Positions 34,035 through 45,224 of a DNA stretch of 64,000 nt are shown piece after piece. A program made the position numbers and the translations under genes. The stretch's first letter is position 1, and the number at the start of each line of letters is the position of its first letter. Location of the stretch: contig NC_047083.1 of the NCBI RefSeq assembly GCF_902459465.1, positions 3,040,501 to 3,104,500 on the forward strand, in the 5' to 3' direction. The notes beneath the pieces were generated by a model, which saw only the letters and a list, made by a program, of their open reading frames with translations, was not told the DNA's origin and did no database searches. This DNA is from Asterias rubens. Its lineage: Eukaryota; Echinodermata; Asteroidea; Forcipulatida; Asteriidae.

Positions 34035-34460
34035 GTGTGAGATGCAATTGTGTCCGCCTTTGTGTCCGCCGTGAAATATTGTCCGCTTCGGACACTTTTG
34101 CATATGCAATCGTGTCCGGGGTTATGCAAAAACCGTCCGGCGGACATGTACTTGACTGTACATAATATGTGCGCGCGTTAGCGAGCGTGCTTGCACTGAG
34201 CCTTTAATAATATACAGCATGAATATTCACGTACTTTATGATTGCAGCGAATACCCAACGGCCGAACATTTCCCATGTCATTCATGACATGCACTTAGCT
34301 TGTAAAAAATGGCGAACGTATTCCGTCGACCAAGGGCGTTTAATTTACTGCAAGGACGGTTTTGCACGGGGCGGACACAACTGCATATGCAAATGTGTCC
34401 GGCGGACATTGTCCTCCGGATAGTATTGCATAGAGGACATAATTGCATGCGACACAGGTG
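34035..34460. mobile_element. Inverted-repeat element with TTTGCATATGCA and GTCCGCCGGACA motifs
   Basis: Arms 34035-34140 and 34352-34460 are imperfect reverse complements. Each holds several TGTCCG boxes and a TTTGCATATGCA palindrome. The ~210-bp loop is unrelated and has no ORF of note. Confidence 0.65.
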
Positions 34461-34559
34461 CTTGCAAGAAGAGCCTTGGGGACAAGGCTACCACCTACAA
34501 GCCTGCTAGACATGTGATAATGGTCCAACTTAGGAAGGAGGATAGCATGGCATTACTAT

Positions 34560-34814
34560 GGGTGCGTTTGTTTAGCTTCCCTGGGTCGACCCCGGTCTGC
34601 CCCGGTACGTTCAAATAGCTTTGACGGGCTCACCTTGGTAAGCCCCCAGTGCCCTGCTTGTGCAAGGAGTGGGTCACTTGGGGGTGACCTGCGGTGCATG
34701 CCGTCACCACGAGAGGGCGAGTGTGATCGTTCGATTAGCTCTTGTCGGCTGGGGCTCACCCGAGTGGGGTGATCACTGCGGGGTCGACCCAGGGAATGCT
34801 GGATGGAACGCACC
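34560..34814. mobile_element. MITE with GGGTGCGTTTGTTTAGCTTC ends
   Basis: Same family as 11438-11684 in the opposite orientation (GGAGTGGGTCACTTGGGG inside). The right end GGAACGCACCC is worn. Confidence 0.8.
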
Positions 34815-35564
34815 CTATATGAGCCGAGAAGTTCGATATATTATTACCGTCGAGTGGAAATACTTCATATTATTAGGCCTATCCTCCTGTAGCAAAACGG
34901 AGTCCGAATCTGATGACACCGACTCATTGCACCAAATGGATATTAATTTAGGGAACGGCCTTGTTGTTTTTGTAAGAAGAACAAAATTATTATACAATGT
35001 CAAAACAGTTCCAAGACCCATCAGAACATCGGTAGTTCGACATTCTCCTAAAAAAAATCACTGGGGTGTTCAATTCTGCTCACAATAACGTATACCATCT
35101 TTCATAGACATTCAACTTTCCCATAGATTTCTACATAGCAAATGCCTATAGCAAATGCCTATAGCAATGTCTTAAATTGAATTTATTTTGTTTCAATAAA
35201 GACTCACACATTTTTTTGTCAAACTGTCATCAACTTCGGTTTTCAATTTTCTAATAAGAAAACTAAACCCACTGAAAAAAACAATAATCATTGTTTTCCC
35301 CGGGGTTTTATGCGCTTCCCTTAAAACTAACTGTATGGTGATGTTATTTAAAGTACGGTTGCAGGTAACAATAATCTCGTTTGAAGGTGGTGTAATTGGC
35401 TCAAAAATACTGAGCCGGTGGCACAATAATTATTCATGACCCCTCGTGCACAAATTTCTTCTGATAGCGCCCTTTTTTATTCATCCTCCCCCAGCCCTTC
35501 CCCCATGAGGGCCACAAATCTCCAGCAGACAGAGCACCGTCTGACTCGACTCCTGAGGACACCT

Positions 35565-35923
35565 TTTAAAGACACTCTCGGTGAACATTGTCCACAACGT
35601 GCCCACACTTCGTGTATCACAACTTATAATATAAAATAAACAAACCGTGAACTTAGGCTCAGTCAGACATCGGAGTCGGGAGAAAATAACGGGAAAACCC
35701 ACCCATGTTTCCGCACGTTTCGCCGTGTCATGACATGTGTTAAAAAAAAAATCAGTAAATCTCGATATCGAGAATTCATATTGTTGAATATTTTCCCAAA
35801 AAGTAAAGCATCTTTCACCATTACCTTCTGTAAACCCTGTAAGTTATTTGTAAATATCTGTGACCTGGTATTTTTATTTATTTTTTCTGTTCCGAAAGTG
35901 TCCAATGGTCCAATGGCTTTAAG
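35565..35923 (+). mobile_element. MITE family C
   Basis: TTTAAAGACACTCTCGGTGAAC to CCGAAAGTGTCC...AATGGCTTTAA. Core GTCGGGAGAAAATAACGGG and CGTTTCGCCGTGTCATGAC. Confidence 0.8.
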
Positions 35924-36079
35924 TTAAGAAGTGTTCAAAATACTTTGCAACAAGAAAGTTGTAGAAATGCTGAAAAACAACAATGTTCTACACTAGAACA
36001 TGGCTCTGCTACCACCCCCCACCAGCCTGACGTCAGACTACCCCCCCCCCCACCCCGCCCCCGTGGAAAAAAGTTAAAC

Positions 36080-36214
36080 GAACTATCTCAATTGAGACAA
36101 CTGAGGGCGCTGTTCAGTCTCGCATGTGAGCGCAAGTTGTTTTCTTTTTCCAAAGTGTGTTGGCAGTCTTCGTGTGTTCTGTGTTGTTGGCGCCGAATTT
36201 TGTTACTGATTTTG
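36080..36214 (+). other. Possible non-coding first exon of the piggyBac-derived gene
   Basis: A stretch ending TTTTG|GTGAGT at 36214 follows a C-rich region (36013-36062). The next acceptor downstream on this strand with a good coding exon is at 37078. The start is a guess; only the donor is visible. Confidence 0.3.
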
Positions 36215-36398
36215 GTGAGTATTTAAAGAATATGGATTCAGTTTTAACTTGCAATCAACTCTCCAGATATTGCTGACGTTTATTATCATTTTGGAAAGAA
36301 TGAAAACGGGAATACAGCAGTTTTAACAATAACAATGTTTAACTTTTAATATAATCATGTGCAGTGGTGTGTGATGTCAGCGCACATGGGATGTGGGT

Positions 36399-36478
36399 AC
36401 TCCAAGAACTATTTCGGTTTCGTCCGGCTATCGGGAGACGATACGATAGCCGGACGAAACCGAAATAGTTCTAGGAGT
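36399..36478. repeat. Near-perfect 28-bp hairpin in intron 1 of the piggyBac-derived gene
   Basis: 36406-36433 and 36444-36471 are exact reverse complements around a 10-base loop. ACTCC/GGAGT extends the stem after two mismatches. Confidence 0.9.
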
Positions 36479-37099
36479 AGGATGTGGGGATGGATGGGAT
36501 CACCAGATCACTGCACTGGTCGGACTCATCACTCACTGACTGCTAATGCTGTGCTGCCAGACACTGCAGTGCAGGAATTACACAGAATTGCACATGCATA
36601 CCATCCACATCATTATCAATGTTATATAAAAAATATAAGTTATCACCCAAAGGCAAAGCGAGTGAAATATGGAAACATACATGGATGTTATATAAACTGT
36701 ATACTGTACCCCCCTCTGTAGGCCTAGTGTAGTGCTTCTGCGTCCCATACCACATGCATAATGACTATGAGTATGAGGCCGAAGGACAAGTTGGATATGG
36801 GACGCAGACGCACTATATTTGTTCGTATTCTACGAGCGCTCGTGTTATAATGAGTTTATCTTCCAGTTTCGCGTGCAGTGCGCAAAGTAAAAAAAAGAAA
36901 AAGATACAGCACCCGACAGTGCATGACTGATGAGTTTGGCTAGGGGACAACACCAGCGAACTATATACTTTGAAATCAGTTGACGTCCCTCTGAAAACCA
37001 AAGTCAAACCTGTTTTCAGACCAAAGTATAAACTTAAGTCGGCCCATTTATTATAAATGAGTGTACTTTGTTTTCAGAAAGAGGAGCATGTGATGTAGC

Positions 37100-40000
37100 A
37101 TGGCATCAGATCACGCACCGTCAGACGTTGAGGGCAGTCTAACCTCCTTCTCAGCTCTCTCGTGGTGGTCAGATTCAGAACGTTACCATCGAGGCTCATC
37201 AACTGAGGAGTCACCGTGGTGGGAGTCGGACAGCGATGTCAACACACAATGGTGAGTGTTTCATGCAAGGACAGACCAATCAAGCAATCTATCAATCTTG
37301 CACCGTATCCCGCAGGGCGCAGGGCGTTGTCTCCACGATTTTTCTTTCTCCACTCTTGCCCATCTTGCAATCTTTGATGTTCCAGGTAGAAGGTGCTGTT
37401 CATGATGATGTCGTTTCCCCACCTCTTCCGAGCCCTACCCCGTCTTTTTCAGTTACTGTTTCAAGTAGGATGTTGTTGGGAGTCTGGTTTTTCATTCTCA
37501 CTATGTGGCCAAACCAGGAAAGTTGGATCTTGTAGATGCGTGAATTGATCAACTCTGGTGGGTTACCACCAGCTGACGCTCTCCTCCACACCTCTTCATT
37601 TCGCACCTTGTCTTGCCAGGAGATGTTCAGAGTTTTGAGCAGACCAAATCAGCCAAATAATAATAAAACATGTAATGCGCACATATCCACCCTGCTGGGT
37701 GTTCAAGACGCAGTAAAACAAACACAAAACTAAAGAAAAATCGAACACAACAAAATTAGTCCTTGAAAACCTGCGACATAAAAAGTTTTGAGAAGAGATT
37801 TGAATGTTGTGGTACAGAGACAAGATCTAAGATTAAGTGGTAGAGAGTCACTTCCAGATGCGTGGCGCAGCTGAAGAAAAAGACCTGTCACCCAAGAAGT
37901 GACCAGACAATCGCGTGTTAGATTTGAATATTGCTGTGTACAACACGTACAATGACCTGCTTGATCACAAGTTACCACTTAAATTGCTATGTCACATGAT
38001 TTGGGACCAGCTTTTGCGTAGTTACGTATTAAGAGACGATGAACACCCATTCACAATTCTGAATGGATGTGTATGACACAATGGTACTAGGGTTTGCTCA
38101 TCTGGAGGTTGTTATACGAAGGCTTGCCTCGAACCAATTGATATAGCAACTGAGAATTTCAAATGTAATTATTATTATTTTATTATTAAGTATTAATTAT
38201 ACAGGGTAGCCCCATCCGTTTAAAAACACTGTTCTCCCTGGGGGCCCTGTAGAAAAAGCTACAACTATTCTGACTAAGTAAGACATGGTTCTAAACATTA
38301 TTCAAATTTAACTCGCAAATGGCTTATTGATGAGAGCTTCACCTGATGATGCTGTGACCAACTGGCCCAGAACAGCTTGATTTGTCCAATTAAAATACCG
38401 AGGGGTCAGTAGGAGGAGTTTTTCGTTATTTTGTTTTCTTTCTGAAATCCACTTGTGGAACCAACTCAAAGCAAATAAAATTAGCATAAAAACATACCTA
38501 GTAATAAGCAACAGAGAGCTGTCAGTTGATGCCTATACTTCGAGAGAAACGACTCCCTCTGAAGGAACTTAGTGGGGTTTTTTTCTGTCATTATTTTCTT
38601 GCAACTTCGATGACCAAATGAGCCAACATTTTCACAGATTTGTTAAATAAAAGTGCCTTTAACTTTGGTCTGTTCCCTTATAATTGATGGATACAAGGCC
38701 TCGTATGTACCTTTAGAGGCAACAAAGGTGATTGCCTCCATGCCCCCTGGTCATTGCCATGGTGCCCTTGAAATGCTACAGTCGAAATTTACAACTTCCT
38801 TTAGGGTGCCCTTTACCAAGGAGAAAATGCCTTGGTGCCCTTGCCCTTTCGAAAACGAAGCATACAAGTTGTAGCCCACACCTTGAAATGGCCTTCAGGC
38901 CTTGTGTGTCTGGCGACTTGCGTAAAAACCAAAATAATACAGGCCTGGGATACCTCTGCATTAAATAACATTTTTCGTTATAATTTTTCAATCAGGGAGG
39001 TCAGGCAAGAGAGTCCTATTCCTTCTGAAGTCTTCGTTGGAAATGTCAGCAGTCCCTCGTCAGTCACCCCAACATGGTGGTCGGAGCCGTCCTCAAGGCA
39101 CCTCAGTACTTCTGGGACTGAGGTTGAAGTTAATCCACGAGGAAAGTGCCACGTCAGGGAAGGAGGACAACAAAGCGGCACCAATGACGAGGAGGTGAAA
39201 TCCAAGCCGAAGAACAATCGGAAGAGGTTACGGTGGGTTTGATAATTTTCTGAACTTCAGAGAGGATTCACAAAACATACACAATTTTGTTTTTATTGAA
39301 AGCGGAATTTAGATGAGGGAACATTGTGTATAAGGTGCACTCTACCAACTGAGCTATCTGTAATCTTGGTCATGTCTCGTTTGGCCCCCGTACCACGGCC
39401 CCGTGCCCCCTTTCGATGCTTGTTTTCATTGTTGGTTCTCAGTGTGCGTTCTGCGCTCCCATCAACATTAACGAGCTTTCGTTTTGGACGGCGGATGATT
39501 CTGCGCACTGATGATGTTGACATTTTGCATCATCTGCGCATGCATCGGGGTTAAGGACATTTGTAATTTTTTTCAAGGACTGATTTGGTTGTTTTCCCTG
39601 TTTTTTTTTTTTTTTTTTTTTTTTTTGGGGGGGGGGTTGTTTAACTGCGCCTTGAACACCCAACAAGGTGGATTAGTGCGCATAAAAACAGAAGTCTTAT
39701 CATTATTCTTAAATTCCTGATTTTCATTGTCTTCTCCTTCAAATCTTACAGGGAACAATATAACGTCTTGGGCAATGATGAAAAGGAACCTCCAACAACC
39801 AGACTAAAACCCAACCCATCGTCTCTTCATGCCGACTTGGCAACTGTTGCCAACGACATCAAGAAAGGCATCGTCGAACCTCTGCAGATCTTCCTCCTCT
39901 TCTTCACAGTCGACGTCCTCAACAAAATCTGCGATCTGACCAACACCAATGCCTGGGAAGTTGTCCTCGTCAACCCAGCCTTCGCAGGTGCCGACGGAGC

Positions 40001-41432
40001 GTGGGAGGACGTCACTGTAAAGGAGATGCAGATTTTCATCGCGATCGTCCAAATCATGAGACGTAATCCAGACGTCGGTTTCGGTTCGTTCTGGCGAGAA
40101 GAGAGAGACGGCGAGCATTGGCCGAGGACGCTCATGAAACGCAGCCGCTTCTTCGCTATTGTTCAGCTGCTCACAGTAGCCGACCCACCAAACATTAAAA
40201 AGACATCTCGTATGCAAGACTCGAACTCACAAGAGGCAGAGAAAATCAGAGAGCCTAACTCGCAGTCGGGTACAGTCACTGAGAAATCAGATTGTTATCT
40301 CTATTTCTTTGATCAAATCAAGACAGTGCTTAAAACATTTCAACAACAGTTTAATGTTCAGTTTGCAGAGAAAGTCATAAATAGAAAAGTGTCAACTGCA
40401 CAGGATGAAATTTTTAATTTTATGAAGGTTGTCCGATCACCGTCTGACGAGACGAAAACACAATCGCCCACACAGACAGATTCAAAACTTGTTCCCGATC
40501 TTAAGTTGGATGTTCTTAAAAGATCTGAGGTGATGTTACAGGTAAATTCATCCAGACCAAGTAATGGGCTTGAGTCGGTAAATGGACAAGAAAGTAGCAA
40601 GGAAGATTCTAAGGAGCTTGTCAAACTTTCAAATAATATACCAGGGGTCATTGAAGAGAGACCTGTAGTTTGTGATAAAAGCCTCGGCAATCAGTCGGCT
40701 GACTTGAACGTTATAAGCCTGAACTGGCACGATGGAAATGGTAATGTAACTTTTGACCTTGGTTGCTCTGAACAAAGTGACGTATTTTCAGGGGATGTTG
40801 CAGTTGAGGGCACTCCAGATCCTGGTTACTGGCAGAGCGTTTTTCTCCCTTGTCCAGAAGTGATCTATAATAAAGACGCTATATCTGTTAAAGATGACGC
40901 CAATGTCGCTCAAAGTTCGGGTAGATCTTTCAATCCTCCCCTCGCCAAATCATTCTTTTACCACTATTTGAACTTGGTGCATTACTTCTCCATGACTGAA
41001 GCTTTGCTATGTCCGGTATCAGCGTGCTCTGTCGAAGCTGGGAAGCTCTCAACGACGGATTTGGGAGATCAGATAATCGACGGGCTCGTCAGTCTAGGGG
41101 ATGTTGGTTTGTTGTCGCCGTCTGACTCGGACAGTGAGATGAGAGAGTCGGACGTCTCTCGCGACACTTCCTCCGATGAGGCTGGCGGAGAGAAAAGCGG
41201 TGATGAATCGGGCGGCGATAACCAAAACCTCCACAAGTACGTCCAAGCAAGAAGTAGGATCGGCCAGAAGTGCGCCCTCTGTTGGTCACTGCATCGTGAG
41301 GTGCGCAAGGTTCACACTCGATGCACACGATGCGGGAGACACTTTTGTCTGTCGAGGTTCCGGAACTGTATGGATGAGGCGCATGACGATCTTGAGACAA
41401 TGCAGCAGATCTTAGATGAAGAATCGAGTTGA
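37100..41432 (+). CDS. piggyBac transposase-derived protein, apparently domesticated and catalytically dead
   Basis: Three coding exons join in phase: 37100-37251 (exon opens at 37078), 38996-39232 and 39752-41432 (TGA), giving 689 residues. Residues 1-130 are acidic with three Trp-Trp pairs (WW at 22, 40, 78) and a basic NLS-like KSKPKNNRKRLR. Residues 172-276 match the N-terminal part of the DDE_Tnp_1_7 fold: FFTVDVLNKICDLTN, then WEDVTVKEMQIFIAIVQIM, then a KRSRFFAIVQLL helix. FDQIKTVLKTFQQQF to STAQDEIFNF (316-353) aligns with the segment leading into the first catalytic strand. About 140 acidic, Ser-rich residues then replace the RNase-H core. Fold similarity returns at CPEVIYNK...VKDD (497-512) and AKSFFYHYLNLVHYF (528-542). 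The tail has a cross-brace zinc pattern: C637-x2-C640, C654-x2-C657, C662, C669, H674. The first two Asp of the DDD triad have no visible counterpart. Introns and a long clean frame argue for a host gene. Inferred role: a DNA- or chromatin-binding regulator. Confidence 0.8.
37310..37630 (-). pseudogene. LINE reverse-transcriptase C-terminal fragment
   Basis: Reverse-strand translation reads MRNEEVWRRA, then RIYKIQLSWFGHIVRMKNQT, then a decayed Gly/Arg-rich tail. This is the typical end of a non-LTR retrotransposon ORF2 (RNxEVxRR ... I..xRLxWxGHVxRM). Only about 70 codons remain. Confidence 0.65.
38477..38662 (-). mobile_element. MITE family A/B fragment
   Basis: AATTAGCATAAAAAC, GACTCCCTCTGAAGG and CTTGCAACTTCGATGACC blocks in family order; no intact ends. 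Confidence 0.55.
38683..38938 (+). repeat. GCCTTGGTGCCCTTG interspersed repeat
   Basis: Blocks GGCAACAAAGGTGATTGCC, GAAATGCTACAGTCG, GAGAAAATGCCTTGGTGCCC, then the SINE-like tail GGCGACTTGCGTAAAAACC. Other pieces: 41460-41605, 42120-42195, 48395-48560 (reverse) and 58325-58468. Confidence 0.65.
39325..39362 (-). mobile_element. tRNA 5' half-like SINE fragment
   Basis: Reverse strand GATAGCTCAGTTGGTAGAGT is a canonical tRNA A-box region; no matching 3' half. Confidence 0.5.
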
Positions 41433-41908
41433 TGATGCTGAACAGGGGAGCAGGGCAGGCCTTGAATTATACGGAGGTCATGGTCGCTGTTGCCCTGGTT
41501 CTTGCCTTGGTGCCCCTTAAAAGTTTTTAATGGATTTCCAAAGGAATTGTCCTTTGCAAAACACAATTGGCCTTGCCCCCTAAAAGATGAAATTCCAAGC
41601 CTGGTGGAGGTACATTTTTATAAAGCTGTAAATACACAACAAATTCCAAGCACAGAAAAATCTTGCCGAGTAAAAGCTTACCATTTTTTTGTATGACTTT
41701 TATGTTGAGAACTAAACATGGAGTTATGACCCCCCCCCCCCCGCCCCCCATTACTGCATGCACGCTCCTTACATGTATACAACACAGAGGAAAAGTTGCA
41801 CCTCCCATCTGCCCATGCAGTAACTATGAACTTGCAATTACAGACCTATAGCACATAGACGATGAATTGTACATTATGGAAATTTCATTTTCACTGTAGA
41901 ACTTGACC

Positions 41909-41914
41909 AATAAA
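41909..41914 (+). terminator. Polyadenylation signal AATAAA of the piggyBac-derived gene
   Basis: AATAAA 477 bp after the stop, followed by a T/GT-rich stretch (TGTTTGTATG, then TTTCTGTGTC). This is good evidence that the gene ends here and is separate from the PRAS40-like gene downstream. Confidence 0.6.
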
Positions 41915-42192
41915 TAATTATAACTGTTTGTATGCAAATTTCTGTGTCAAGTTAAGCATTTTTGTATATAAGTGTGATGCACATGTTGCGAATACAGTTT
42001 TGATATTTTAAATGGTAAACAATGTTGTTCGGTATTGATCATGTTGATAATTTTATTTAATATTTTAATCCTCTGGCAGTTCTTATAAGTGCTTCTCAGT
42101 ACCAATCCGTATCACAAGCAGGCCTGATACCTCAAGGAAGCAACAAAGGCGATTGCCTCTATGTCCTCTGGTCATTGCCTTGTTGCCCTTCC

Positions 42193-42568
42193 CTTTAGGC
42201 CATTGGACCCTTTCGGTAAACAGTGTTGTCCAAGGCCCACACTTTGTGTATCACAACTTCTATATCAAATAACAAACCTGTGAAAATTTAGGCTCAATCG
42301 GTCATCGGAGTCGGGAGAAAACAACGGAAAAACCCACCCTTGTTTCCGCGCGTTTCGCCGTGTCATGACATGTGTTTCAAATAAATCCGTAACTCTCGTT
42401 AACGAGAATTTATATTGTTTTGCTGTTTTCTCAAAAAGAAAAGCATTTCATGGAATAATATTTCAAGAGAAGTCTTTCACCATTGCCTTCTGTAAACCCT
42501 GTAAGTTATTTGTAAATCTGTGAACTTTTATTTTTTTTTTCTGAACCGAAAGGGTCCAATGGCTTTAA
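42193..42568 (+). mobile_element. MITE family C
   Basis: CTTTAGGCCATTGGACCCTT to AAGGGTCCAATGGCTTTAA. Inverted ends of about 20 bp and a CTCGTTAACGAG palindrome. Confidence 0.85.
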
Positions 42569-42658
42569 GTCTACACTGCATTGGCTCATTGACCAAAAGC
42601 ACATTGCAAAGGGTCCACAAGGTGATGCAACTCGTTGTAATGTACCTTGCAGCCAACC

Positions 42659-42912
42659 AGGGGCCAATTTCATAGAGCTGCTTAAGCAAAAAAAAAATTG
42701 CTTAAGCACGAAAATAGCTCGCTTATTTTACACATGTTACTGGCCAAAATTTCCTGCCATATACATTGCTTATGACTAGTATTAAGCTGTTGTTTACTTA
42801 GCATTACAATTGAGTGGAGTCTTGGCCGGTAATCTGATTTTACTAAGCAATGAATTTTTTGCTTAAGCAAAAGATCTTTTTGCTTAAGCAGCTCTATGAA
42901 ATTGAGCCCTGG
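42659..42912. mobile_element. MITE family F
   Basis: GGGGCCAATTTCATAGAGCTGC to GCAGCTCTATGAAATTGAGCCC with TTGCTTAAGC palindromes. It follows the piggyBac-derived gene. Confidence 0.8.
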
Positions 42913-44880
42913 TCAGAACACAAGGGTAACATCATCAAAGGTTTTTTTGTTTGTTTTTCTGTTACACTCCTTTTATAAAATTGTTGGTCGGTTTTTTTTT
43001 TTTTTTCTGGGAAAACCGAAAGAAACTTTTGTTAAATCTTATTAGGTCTGTTTACTGGTAGCAATATTTGCCCATTGCGCAGAGTTGTTTGAGCCCAAGT
43101 ATAAAAAGTGCACAACAACTGTGATTACCAGAGTTAATCTGAGGCAAACGGCAGTGCCATGTCATGTACAATGTGTGAGTGGTATCCTGCTCATTTCTGC
43201 TAAGCAGACAATTTTCAAGCAATCTTCCCTGATCAGCAGCTCTTTGAATTGTCTCCCTAGTGCCCCCCCCACCCCCATGTCATCACCGCCCCTCCTCTCC
43301 CATTTTTCATCTTATAATCTTGTGACGAACACAAATGATGGGATAACAATTAATATCATCATACAAAAGACACCCCCCGCCTGTCCTCTGATTTCGTTTT
43401 CCCCTGAAAACAAAAAATACACTGCTGGCACCCCCCTTCGCCCACGCCCCTAGGCCTAACTCCCAAGTATTTCGTCATAAAATAATCGTCACATGGTGGC
43501 GCTTTCCGCAAAATCTAGGTTAGGTTAAATAATAGAACAACCCAAACCAAATAAATTATTTACTTAAATAAAATTCAATTAATTTGATACTTTATTCAGT
43601 ACACCAACTGAAATGTTAGTGAAGTATTTATTTGTTATTACAAAAATGAAAACACAATTCAATTTGGTTACTTGGTAGAGTGTACATTTGTTATTTAACC
43701 CCTAATACAAAATGGAATATCCCATCCTGGATCACATGATTGACCCACAAATTGACCTAGCTGAAATTGTGAGCATTTCGTGCAAGACGTGCGTGAATCG
43801 CTGAACTTACACATAAAAATGTGTCATCAAAAGCCCGTCAAAGTTAGGTAATATTGAAGTGTTTAACCAAACGACAACCGACGTATGGTGCAAGATATTC
43901 TGTCATAATTTATTTATTTTGAGAAACACGAAAAGGTCAGTTTAGTTTTCATTGCATTTTTGCAAATTGCCATTTTTATTCTTCTGTGCTTTTTAATTTT
44001 ACGGGGGACACGTCGTCGTCTGTCCGAATTTCCACTCCAAATGATTGTCATTTTCGTGTTGGTTGGACAACTCGACTTTCTTTGCACTCGAAGCATTTTC
44101 CTACATTTTTTGCTTTACTATTTAAGGGCAAACTGTCAGTATCCTGCCATCATGTTTGATATCACGTTATCAAAATAAAATGAAATAATTTAGTATATCC
44201 TCAAACAATCAATCAATAAAATCAACAAATGAAGAGATAATATTATTAATGTTATTATAATTATTAATTTATTTATTATAACAAATATTAATAAAAAATT
44301 TATTCCTTTTGTTTTTAAAATTTATTTTGTTTTTGGTTTAGGCCTAATTATAAAATAAAATAAAATGTTGAGTAAGCTGGACCCCCTCGTCCTCTCTCTT
44401 TACTCTGGTCTGGCTTTGCTTCAGCTTGTCCCTATTCCCCAAAAAGTTACTAGGTTAACTCATTTTTCAAATAGAAACCCTTGTGCATCAAAATTTCCCC
44501 AGTCAGCCAGGAGTGAGTGTCACTTTGCTTACCATCAGACATGTCGGACATGTCAGATCATACATTTAAATACTATATTGTAGCTCATTGTGAAGACCAC
44601 ATTAACTTGAAAATGTTCACGCTTGTTTCGATTTACGAGACAGACTTCGTACTGCGCACTCGTGTTGTAAGCTATCCCCCCCCCCTACGCACACAATGTT
44701 CTTTTTTTTTTTTTCTTTTTTTTTTAGTTGCACTCCCACTTTTTAGTTTGCATGCCCACTTTCCAAATTCCTGGCTAAGACACTGCCTGGACATGTTCGT
44801 GTGCGTATATTTATTATTGTTTACTGAAATGTTGTATGCGTGTCCTGTTGTCACGATCTCAGGTGTGCTGAAAGTGAAAG
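42913..44880. other. Intergenic spacer between the piggyBac-derived and PRAS40-like genes
   Basis: AT-rich, with short C and T runs and no repeat family I recognise. Small open frames (43085-43453, 43960-44178) lack protein-like composition or splice context. Confidence 0.45.
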
Positions 44881-44884
44881 TTCA

Positions 44885-44985
44885 GGATGACGTCACTGGG
44901 CATTTCGGCACGCAGTAGCCTTGGTCTCAGATGTCCGGCGAGCCAAGGTTTCCGGATGACGTAGCCGGGCATTTCAGCATGCTAT
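44885..44985 (+). promoter_or_regulatory. Candidate promoter of the PRAS40-like gene with duplicated CRE
   Basis: A ~30-bp block GGATGACGTCACTGGGCATT recurs 69 bp later as GGATGACGTAGCCGGGCATT. The first holds a perfect palindromic CRE (TGACGTCA, 44888-44895), the second a CRE half-site. It lies 240-340 bp upstream of the first plausible ATG and about 600 bp upstream of the main start codon. No TATA box is clear. Confidence 0.4.
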
Positions 44986-45224
44986 TGTTGCGGGCGTGGG
45001 TCTTCCGTTCTCTGCTGCCTCCGCGAATAAATCTCTGAAACTTTTCCTTGTTATCATATGAGTGCCCTTTTCGCCTGGCAACGCACAACCCTCTTCTGGC
45101 TTTCAGAAGAACCTGCTTTTCCCGCTCCTCAAAAATACTCGATTATGTGATTGCTTTTTCACAATACTGTCGTACACGTAGATGCTCCACTCGTTCACCA
45201 CTCAATTTACTTGTGGGCGCCACC

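Noticed and set aside
39804..41400. Long antisense and alternate-frame ORFs over the piggyBac-derived exon (e.g. 39804-40217 minus)
   Set aside because: They are shadows of the real frame: they follow its codon bias, have no homology and no splice partners.
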